A DNA stretch of 24,312 bases from Priapulus caudatus (lineage: Eukaryota; Priapulida; Priapulimorpha; Priapulimorphida; Priapulidae). The position numbers were made by a program, and so were the translations under genes. Shown here piece after piece: positions 17,505 to 24,312 of the stretch (the stretch's first letter is position 1; the number at the start of each line of letters is the position of its first letter). Location of the stretch: positions 145,251 through 169,562 of the forward strand of contig NW_014577480.1 of the NCBI RefSeq assembly GCF_000485595.1, given 5' to 3'. Below the pieces are notes generated by a model. It made no database searches, was not told where the DNA came from, and saw only the letters and a list, made by a program, of their open reading frames with translations.

Positions 17505-17573
17505 AGTACGTGTAATTGTTTTTGAATTACATGCAATAAAGATTTAGTAATAATAATAATAATAATAATAATA
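17505..17573 (+). mobile_element. 3' tail of a SINE/LINE-like element with (TAA)n
   Basis: Same tail as at 6540-6617 (TTGAATTACATGCAATAAAG, then TAA repeats). Same orientation, opposite to the host gene. Confidence 0.55.
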
Positions 17574-17635
17574 AGCGCCTGAACGACAGAGTAAAACAAG
17601 AGCGCATCCTATCGGCTGCGCGTTACCATAGTTAC

Positions 17636-17787
17636 CTCGACTGCGGCGGCGTTACCCTGCACAGCAGCGACGTGTAGCGCCGTCAGCCCCGACCGCGCCC
17701 GGAAGTCGACGTGAGCGCCACCGTTGATGAGTGCGGCGATGAGTTTCTGTGGTTTCTCCAGCTTCGCGGCGATCGTGAGTGGAGTTT
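17636..17787 (-). CDS. SHANK: SHANK ankyrin exon 2
   Basis: 152-base exon, phase 1 in and 0 out, acceptor ctcacacag, donor GTAACT. It encodes ETPLTIAAKLEKPQKLIAAL, then INGGAHVDFRARSGLTALHV and AAVQGNAAAVE: one full ankyrin repeat (GLTALHVAA) and part of the one before. GGAH(V/L)DFR(A/T)R(S/D)GLTA(L/V)H is a SHANK signature. The next expected exon (the ankyrin repeat with Tyr-Lys-Asp and LTPLYH in other SHANKs) was not found in this window. Confidence 0.9.
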
Positions 17788-17794
17788 CTGTGTG

Positions 17795-18484
17795 AGAAAA
17801 CAAGCGAACGCCGCAGTTAAAATCCGAGAATTTAGACGATTCAGACGGAACTGTACATAGTTTACATAAGCGGCTGATAACGTGGATATTGATTTAAAAA
17901 GATGCACAAATGACCAAAGCCAACTATATAGTTTTACTGAATCAGCCATCTCAAATAATTAATAAATAAATTAAGATTAATTGATTAGAGATGCAGTAAC
18001 TATAGTAGGCTTTGATCATCTATGCATGACCTCTCTAATAATTATTTAATTAATTAATTAATTAGGACTACGAGCAAAACAAACGAACGTCAATGTATAG
18101 GCGAAGTAACACGCGTCACTGCGAAGAAATATAAGCAGCTTCCATGCTAGTTTGGTACGCGGCCCGGCGATACAGTTGGGCTATATCAGTGTACATTAAT
18201 AAGGTATTAAACATCGATTGGGTACAATAAGGCTATATATGTATATGTATATATATATACATATGCTACTATATTATAGTACTATGGAATAGTAGATCGA
18301 ATATATTCTTGGTTTTAGTTTACACATTAAGATAATAGTCTTCAAATTTTCCAGCAAACTGATCAAGACGGCTACATAACTCTCAGTATAATTCTCACCC
18401 AACAAACCGCGGGCATGTTTCTTCCACGTACACTGTATATGCACGTAGCTAGGTGCCACTACTTCGCACCGTACACTACAGACA
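17795..18484. other. AT-rich intron, no supported gene
   Basis: AT-rich sequence with (TTAA)n near 18040-18064 and TATA-type repeats near 18235-18265. No splice-bounded frame recognised. Confidence 0.5.
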
Positions 18485-18492
18485 AATAGCGA

Positions 18493-18815
18493 TAGGGTCT
18501 ATGTCCCCCAGAGTATTGCCGGAACGTACCCTGGGTACGGTCCGGTATACCGGAACGTACCCTGGTAACTATCTAGCTGATATGGTTAGAGTTAGTGTTA
18601 GGGTTAGGGTTAGGGTTCGAGTTAGGGTTAGGGTTAGGGTTAGGGAGTAGGCGTAGGCGTAGGCGACTCCCTAGACTCGTTAGTGGAGTAGGCGAGGTAC
18701 GGTCCGGCATATTAGAAAGTAGTATTTAGTACCAAGGTACGTTCCGGTATACCAGACCGTACCCAGGGTACGTTCCGGCAGTACCCTGGGGGACATAGAC
18801 CCTCTCAGCCAGACT
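18493..18815. mobile_element. Foldback/MITE element carrying a TTAGGG and GTAGGC array
   Basis: Arms of about 73 bases (18494-18566 and the inverse ending at 18803) differ at only about 4 positions and contain GCCGGAACGTACCCTGGGTA. Between them lie roughly nine TTAGGG-type hexamers with variants (18583-18648) and then GTAGGC hexamers. AATAGCGA occurs directly left (18485-18492) and at 18816-18823, as an 8-bp target duplication would. Confidence 0.85.
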
Positions 18816-19186
18816 AATAGCGACATGTATAATTGATGTGCAACCAGCGCGAAACCAATCCAAGCCTAAACGGATCTCACGAAATAGAATAGAATCATTT
18901 GCCGGTGGTCGTTACCTTCAGAGCGCACAGTAATCCACCAGACAATTATTCCCGCAGATTGAAAAAGACACCATCAACCCTTTCTCATGCATCGCATCAC
19001 ACAATCACATAATTTAAGGCCACCTTAGTCTTATCTTCCACCGTTAAGCCTGATGATAATAAGAGACGTCAATAAGGACCTTTCCCGCGGCCACGCGTCG
19101 CGTCATGTAATATGAAATACGACGAGTTCATCGTCCTATACATGATGATATCACAGAGCGCGAACTCTTCCTCTCTCTCTCTCTCT
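18816..19186. other. Sequence before block 2B, no supported gene
   Basis: No feature recognised apart from a short (CT)n run at 19170-19186 that meets the start of block 2 copy B exactly at the linker-exon splice donor. Confidence 0.5.
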
Positions 19187-19192
19187 ACTCAC

Positions 19193-19429
19193 CCGAGTTG
19201 TAAGAACTCGCGGAGTCGTCGACGTCGGCGTGGTTCATGTTGGAGCTGCTGTCGGACAGCGATAGCGTCGAGCCGGCAGACGAGAACTGAGGGAGGCTGC
19301 GTGTAGACTGCGCGGGACTCGGAGCTTTGCCCTGCCAGCGGTCCGGGCGCGCGTACTGCGGCGTGCCGGGATGCGCCGCCACACTCATACGCCGCCGGTT
19401 ACTGTACTTCGGCGTTTCCCGGAACGGAA
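19193..19429 (-). CDS. SHANK: SHANK linker exon, copy B
   Basis: Coding sequence identical to 10565-10801 (VPFRETPKYSNRRR ... SSYNSG), same splice sites and phase. It joins ankyrin-5 at 20256-20400 in frame. Confidence 0.92.
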
Positions 19430-19471
19430 CTGCGAGGCGGGGAGAAATGATCGTCGTTAGAGTTGCTTGAT

Positions 19472-19697
19472 GAGAATTAAGTTTGGTTCGTTAAGTGGAT
19501 CGTTAAGAATTAAGTTTAGTTCATTAAGTTGATCGTTAAGAATTAAGTTTAGTTAATTAAGTTGATCGTTAAGAATTAAGTTTAGTTAATTAAGTTCATC
19601 GTTAAGAATTAAGTTTAGTTAATTAAGTACGTTTAGTTCATTATGTTAATCGTTAAGATTTAAGTTTAGTTAATTAGATTCATCGTTAAGAGATAAG
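19472..19697. repeat. 33-bp AT-rich tandem repeat, copy B
   Basis: Same array as 10844-11040 with one additional TTAAGTTGATCG-type unit. Confidence 0.9.
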
Positions 19698-20040
19698 TTA
19701 ACTTATAGTTAAGACTCGTTAGAGTTACTCTAACTTACCTCGTTAGAGTTAGTTTATAAGTAAGATAGAGTTAAGTCGTTAGATTTAATCAATATTGACG
19801 ACGACAAAGTGATTTTTTTTGTGGAGGGTGGATGCAGTCGTCTCATTTTTGTTGTCATGTCCTGTTAGCTGTTATTTTTGAGTTACGTCAGACAAACCGA
19901 GGCATTAATGAAAATTGTTGTCGTCGTATCGTGAATTATGTCAAGCAAGATGACGTTAATTGACGTTACTGTCATCGTCATTATTGGCAGCAGTATCATC
20001 ATCATCACCAGCATTCTCGTTATTAATTTATTATCATCAT

Positions 20041-20079
20041 CGGCAACAACAGCAGCAGCAGCAGCAACAGCAGCAGCAC
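20041..20079. repeat. (CAG/CAA)n microsatellite, copy B
   Basis: Counterpart of 11380-11417, same unit pattern. Confidence 0.9.
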
Positions 20080-20174
20080 TGCCACAACCCTCATCCTGAC
20101 ATTGCAGACTTCATTACATTAGAAATATCATTACCAGTACAACTTGCTGATGTAATTGGCTACCATATATAACT

Positions 20175-20225
20175 TCAGAAGTAGATAATAGGGAAATAGA
20201 TAATTTCCCTATTATCTACTTCTGA
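20175..20225. mobile_element. 51-bp perfect hairpin, copy B
   Basis: Counterpart of 11514-11564, identical arms, flanked by TAACT and TGACT. Confidence 0.85.
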
Positions 20226-20255
20226 TGACTTCTATTCCCTGCGCTGTTCGCTCAC

Positions 20256-20400
20256 CTATCTCATCCGTGCCGTGGTTCTTTATGATGTCAGCCAGCTCTA
20301 GATTTCCAGCTACCACTGACACCTGATAGGGCGTCTGATTGGCAAAGTTTTGTGCATTCTTGTCAGCACCTCGAAATAGCAGCAGTCTGGCACAACTATC
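20256..20400 (-). CDS. SHANK: SHANK ankyrin exon 5, copy B
   Basis: 145-base exon with complete acceptor (ttcacag) and donor GTGAGC, phase 0 in and 1 out. Same protein as 11595-11739 (one Thr codon differs synonymously). Preceded in the gene by ankyrin-4 at 20749-20865 with matching phase 0, so this is the copy in correct context. Confidence 0.93.
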
Positions 20401-20439
20401 CTGTGAACGTACGAGAGGATGAGACGTTATTTGTTATTG

Positions 20440-20600
20440 TTCTACGCCACGCACGTGTTTTTGGCGGATGCACGCATGACGCATGTGAGCGTTTATGCAT
20501 GCGTGGTGCATGTGTCAGTGCACCCATTTGTGAGCATGAGTGCGTGCGTGTACGTGCGTTCCGCCATGTGCCGCCGTGTGCGTACGGAGCACATGCCACG
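20440..20600. repeat. Degenerate (TGCGTG/GCATG) rich stretch
   Basis: Loosely repetitive alternating purine-pyrimidine sequence in the intron between ankyrin-5 and ankyrin-4. The overlapping frames on both strands reflect this composition. Confidence 0.5.
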
Positions 20601-20748
20601 CATATATCAACAGTGTTATTTGCGGATTTCTTCGCAAATTTTTAACGCACGAGAATTCAGTATTATTCACGACAGATGGCGCCAAAAAACCTCCCATGCA
20701 ACTGAGCCGCAGCCGGCGGCGGTGGCGGCGTCTGCAGAGCGTAAATAC

Positions 20749-20865
20749 CTGATTGTTTATGCAGCACACATGTAGCGGTGTGTTTCCACTCGCATTCTTC
20801 GCGTTCATTTCGGCTCCGTAGAAGAGTAGCAGATCCAGATGCTGCGCGAACCCGTGTTTACACAC
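20749..20865 (-). CDS. SHANK: SHANK ankyrin exon 4
   Basis: 117-base exon, phase 0 in and out, acceptor gttttgcag, donor GTATTT. It encodes VCKHGFAQHLDLLLFYGAEM and then NAKNASGNTPLHVCCINNQ. The (F/V)QHL(D/E)xLLFYGA(N/D/E)M..(Q/K)NASGNT(A/P)LH block is highly characteristic of SHANK. It is the most 5' exon in correct order in this window. The missing ankyrin-3 exon should lie further right. Confidence 0.93.
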
Positions 20866-21145
20866 CTGCAAAACGTGCAAAGATGGAGCTTTAACAACGT
20901 AAAATGCGAACGAAGTTTTCAAAATGCAATATATGCACATTTCTGGCTCAATAAGAACATTTCGTGATGTTTGCATACTGCAAGTATGTTCACAGTAGGT
21001 GTATGTGCGAGTTTATCCACTTTAACAACGCAAAATCACACGTACGGTGGCATGCATGACTCACTCACGGATGCGCACACGTTATAACCACGCACCACCT
21101 TCCTCTGCATATCCATATATATACATCCATATATTCATATATATC

Positions 21146-21190
21146 AAGAGTACCATAATAGAACATTTCTATTACGGTAGGCCTACTCTT
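21146..21190. repeat. Small imperfect hairpin (AAGAGTA arms)
   Basis: AAGAGTACCATAATAGAA pairs with the inverse ending TACTCTT, apart from a 6-base indel and one mismatch. It sits between ATATA repeats. Confidence 0.65.
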
Positions 21191-21288
21191 CATATATATA
21201 TATATATCCATATAATTATGCATAACCTGCACATACCCAGCATAGCATCAAGAACGAATAATACCTAAATATATTAGCTCATGATAGC

Positions 21289-21333
21289 ATCAAGAGTCTA
21301 TCAATAGACGATAGAATATTGATAGACTCCTGA
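21289..21333. mobile_element. 45-bp hairpin with TAGCA flanking repeat
   Basis: Arms TCAAGAGTCTATCAATA and its inverse (16 of 17 pair), ending CTCCTGA. The 5-mer TAGCA is directly adjacent on both sides; the wider flanks also share TGATAGCAT. Confidence 0.75.
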
Positions 21334-21339
21334 TAGCAT

Positions 21340-22005
21340 GCGTAACACGCTGCTGGTGGATTGTATTATCTGAGAAATTTATACCTCATAATACGCTGCG
21401 AGAAGGAAGGTTCACAGGTGGGGTTTCGCGGAAGAATGTTAATAATTAAATCTATACCACGCAGCAAACACGGGCGTGTGTGGGCTAAGCCACAGAGCCA
21501 CGCTGTACGCTAAATGTCATGCGTTTTATACGCTTGCTCCTCCAAGCTACATCGTGGAATACATACAGCGAGGTAATTACTGTCCTAAGTTGGAACCTTG
21601 GTCACCCGCGGCAGGTGCGGGTTTAGGATTAGAGCGATGGCTGATCACATGCAACGAATCAGCAACGCGGCAACAGAGCTTTGCACCATCAAAATATTAG
21701 GAAAGATTAAATTAAAGATCTAATTTAGCGGGATGGTACGTGCTGCTATTATCTCTAATTAATTAATTATGTCTAAGCGTATTAATGCGCTAGATGATTT
21801 ATTATGTATGAGGACAAATTACACGAGAAACAGCATTTCACCCACGTATTAAATTAGCAACCTCCTACGTACGAAAACTGTAAAGTCAAATTAATCTTAG
21901 ATTGTTACCTCATGATCACACGTTTACCTCAATTCTGCACCATTCTGAAAACTGCAGATTCCGCTGTACGGCGTGTTGATGATATACGCTGGGTACCGCG
22001 GACTG
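21340..22005. other. Non-coding region without supported features
   Basis: A 74-codon plus-strand frame at 21476-21700 has no recognisable domain or splice context. Nothing else seen. Confidence 0.5.
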
Positions 22006-22009
22006 GGCC

Positions 22010-22030
22010 CTAACCCTAACCCTAACCCTG
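22010..22030. repeat. Interstitial telomeric repeat (CCCTAA)3
   Basis: Three to four CCCTAA units, opposite in strand sense to the TTAGGG arrays at 4858 and 18583. No inverted arms recognised around it. Confidence 0.85.
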
Positions 22031-22321
22031 CCCCCCTACACACATCCGCCTCCCCTTTTTCCCGCCAACGGCCACTGCACCCTCCTGCCCTACTCGCTCC
22101 CTACCTCACCCTCATAACAATACCGAATAAGACCATCTATTTTCGCGAATGCTTGCTATCTGCCGCGAGCAGTCAGCAGACAATCAGAGACAGATCTGAA
22201 CTGGGTCAATAACCGAAGTCGTCGGCAGCGACGGCGACGATGACGATAGCGACCTTGAGAGCACGCTACAGGTGGGGTGAGTGGTGGGAGCGCTCGCGTA
22301 CGTACTCGCTTTACGATCACA

Positions 22322-22366
22322 TGGCTGGTTGGTTGGCTGGTTGGATGGATGGCTGGCTGGCTGGAC
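22322..22366. repeat. (GGCT/GGTT/GGAT)n tract
   Basis: Tandem tetranucleotides GGTT, GGCT and GGAT over about 45 bases. Confidence 0.9.
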
Positions 22367-22369
22367 GAC

Positions 22370-23330
22370 GACTGTCGACCAACATCCGCCCGCCTGATCA
22401 CATGTAGCGCGTGGCGCGTGTCGGACAAACACACGGCGGATTAACCCATCAACGTCCGGCGTGTAATGAATAACGGCCACGCGTGGAATTAACGTTGCTG
22501 AATCAGTCACTGCGTCAAGTCAAGTGGTTTGATAAGTTTGATCACGATTCTGCATCTTTTAACGCACACATGTGACGAGTAAACGCAGAGAAGGATGCCA
22601 TCGTGAAATCGATCCCACCGTTAAATTAAAGTTGCTGAATCAGCCACCGCGTGGTCGTGGCGTGTATGTAACGCATTTTAATACATAGTGTAGAGACAGG
22701 TCAGCGGTTGATGGCATCTCGCGAGAGCGAAAATTTCGCGCTAGTTTTGTTGACATAATTATTATGTGAACAAACCTAATTTGAAATGCAGATCGGTGTA
22801 CATATTAGGTGGAAAGAATGATGCGCATGTGTTCTATGACATATATATATATAAAACGGTTGGTAAAACATGAGAAATTCTCGCTTTAACGTACATAAGT
22901 GTTGAGTAAGAACAGAGAAGGATGCTTTCGTGGATCGGCGCCGCCGTGGAACCGCGCTCGCAAAATGACAGTAATTCCTAGAATGCTACCAAGACGTTCG
23001 ATTCACACCAAAAACGCGTTAGGGGCTCTAACAACGAATCAGTCTAATAGTCAAGACTTCTAAACCCGTTGGTGTGTGACAGACCATTACTTAGAAAAAT
23101 TTATTTAGTAAAATCATTTAGTAAAGTTTTCGTAAACATTATTAAAAAACGACATACTTAGTACAGAAAGTAAGGATGCATTTTTACTATGATAGTGATC
23201 TTTTGTTTTGTGTGCTTACAGAACGGGGGGATCAGCACCCGCAATGCCTCGGGCTGCAGTCTAGCATGAGTGATGAGACTGCTTATATGATAGGACGAAC
23301 ACGCTACCTGCGTCTATACGCACCGTCATA
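22370..23330. other. Non-coding region without supported features
   Basis: No SHANK exon could be found here on the minus strand, although the ankyrin-3 and SPN exons would be expected to the right of 20865. The plus-strand frame at 23176-23511 is unrecognised and partly repeat-derived. Confidence 0.45.
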
Positions 23331-23332
23331 TA

Positions 23333-23372
23333 CGTACGTATATATTATACCGACACGTATAATATACGTACG
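23333..23372. repeat. CGTACGTATAT palindrome
   Basis: CGTACGTATATATTATA faces TATAATATACGTACG across an 8-base centre. Confidence 0.75.
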
Positions 23373-23591
23373 GCATTACAATTACCGCTTATTACAATTA
23401 CAATTGCGCGCGGGAGCTGTGGTGGATGGATGGATCATCATCGTTCGTGAAGGCACGCTACTGACGGACGCTGCACACGCTGTCTGTAGCGTCGACGACG
23501 TAACACTATAACCGCTGCTAGTGTACTGGAGCGAGGCAAGCCACTCGAAAATATTCATCAATATTCAATCACACAAAATATTCATCGCAAC

Positions 23592-23673
23592 CTGGGGCCT
23601 GTTGCCAGATACACCGAATTAGGGTTAACATTAGCTTGAACTAATTTAACGATGTTTCTGACAACGGGCCCCT
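23592..23673. mobile_element. ~82-bp MITE with GGGGCC(C/T)GTTG ends
   Basis: Left end GGGGCCTGTTGCCAGA and inverted right end GGGGCCCGTTGTCAGA match at 14 of 16 bases. The interior is AT-rich. No clear target duplication. The minus-strand frame across it is not a gene. Confidence 0.7.
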
Positions 23674-23877
23674 GAATGCTTTCTGGTCTCGTAGCCACTC
23701 CACTTCTCTTTTTTTCTAATCTCGTTCTCTCCTCACGCGTTTTCTTCGATTTACAGTAAATGCAGTAGTAGCACAGTGGATACGTTTCCTCCCTGAACCA
23801 ACGCATGTTTATTTTACGATCCTGAAGCAACGCCATATTTGGCTAATCTCCATCTCTCTGCACGTGCGCACATGCTC

Positions 23878-24312
23878 GCCTCTCTCATCTACTCATCTCA
23901 CGTCGTCGTCATCACGATTCTCCTCTACCTCTATGCTCGTCGTCTCTGCTCTCTCATCATTTCTTCTACTCTGCGTGCCCTCCCATCAAATTATTTCTAT
24001 ATCTCTACTCTCTGCTCCGTCCCCCTTCTCTCTCTCTCCTCTCTCTCTATCTCTCTCTCTACTCTGCTCATCCTCCTCTCTCTCCTCTCGTCTCTCCCCT
24101 CTCTCTCTCTCTCTCCTCCTCTCTCTCTCTCTCCTACTCTATATACTATAGTATATTATAACTAATATATATACTATGATAATATCCGCCCCTCTCCGTC
24201 CACTCTGCTTTCTCTTCTCATCTCCGATCTCATTCTCTACTCTCATCTCTCTCTCTCTCTCTCTCTCTCTTTCTTCCTCGCATTCCTCTTTCTCTCATTT
24301 TCTCTCTCTCCT
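23878..24312. repeat. (CT)n-rich pyrimidine tract
   Basis: CT, CTC and CTCTCTCT repeats to the window end, interrupted by a TATA-rich patch near 24135-24183. Ser/Leu-rich translations are artefacts. Confidence 0.95.

Larger units (their letters stand above)
19187..20402. repeat. Duplicated block 2, copy B (partner 10559-11741)
   Basis: Second copy of the linker to ankyrin-5 segment. Unlike copy A it continues past the ankyrin-5 acceptor into the ankyrin-4 exon, so this side is the one joined to the 5' part of the gene. Confidence 0.95.

Noticed and set aside
17309-17515. Plus-strand frame of YNDEYNDE repeats
   Set aside because: Translation of the 12-bp minisatellite; overlaps a splice acceptor of SHANK on the other strand.
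21476-21700. 74-codon plus-strand open frame
   Set aside because: No domain, splice context or composition signal to support it.
23176-23511. 111-codon plus-strand open frame
   Set aside because: Crosses a TA-rich palindrome and has no recognisable domain.

Overview
This is animal nuclear DNA, and its main content is a fragment of one gene on the minus strand: SHANK, the postsynaptic scaffold protein with SH3 and multiple ankyrin repeat domains. The evidence is a set of short exons with GT..AG borders and compatible phases. They encode ankyrin repeats, an atypical SH3, a class I PDZ, a Pro/Ser-rich region with a Homer-type PPxxF ligand, and a C-terminal SAM domain. GC-rich exons sit in AT-rich, repeat-laden introns. 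Vertebrate-type TTAGGG tracts argue against most insects and nematodes. I take it for a non-insect invertebrate bilaterian, but the sequence does not fix the phylum.

Layout, left to right (3' to 5' for the gene). 24-475: a 28-bp minisatellite, 8 bases past the stop codon, in the presumed 3'UTR. 483-4206: one very large last exon (Pro/Ser-rich region, PPEAF, SAM) with two apparent single-base insertions in five-base C/G runs. 4207-6675: intron with a telomere-repeat foldback element, direct repeats, one small exon (5884-5973) and a SINE-like tail. 6676-10056: PDZ (three exons) and SH3 (two exons). 10565-10801: linker exon. 11595-11739: last ankyrin exon. 11742-11751: a run of ten N.

After the gap the sequence starts again. 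11752-14826 is a near copy of 7120-10163, and 19187-20402 is a near copy of 10559-11741. All five differences I found between duplicated coding exons are synonymous. The stretch 14827-19186 separates the two copied blocks and holds the first two ankyrin exons, in the wrong order for a collinear gene. 20749-20865 is another ankyrin exon in the correct place. 20866-24312 has no exon I can support. The simplest reading is two unmerged haplotypes joined in one scaffold, with a local misplacement. A real tandem duplication is the alternative.

The exons chain with consistent phases (ank1 0/1, ank2 1/0, ank4 0/0, ank5 0/1, linker 1/1, SH3-a 1/1, SH3-b 1/1, PDZ-a 1/1, PDZ-b 1/0, PDZ-c 0/1, small exon 1/1, last exon from phase 1). 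The N-terminal SPN region, the middle ankyrin exon and the promoter are not visible.

The most unusual non-coding signals are: (1) a set of tiny, near-perfect hairpins with shared ends (TCARRAG..CTYYTGA) but different stems, each flanked by a 5-bp direct repeat; (2) two inverted-repeat elements carrying telomeric arrays, each flanked by 8-9 bp direct repeats; (3) about ten CTCF-like CAGGGGGCGCC motifs in both orientations and several reading frames inside the last exon; and (4) a hairpin-forming minisatellite in the 3'UTR.
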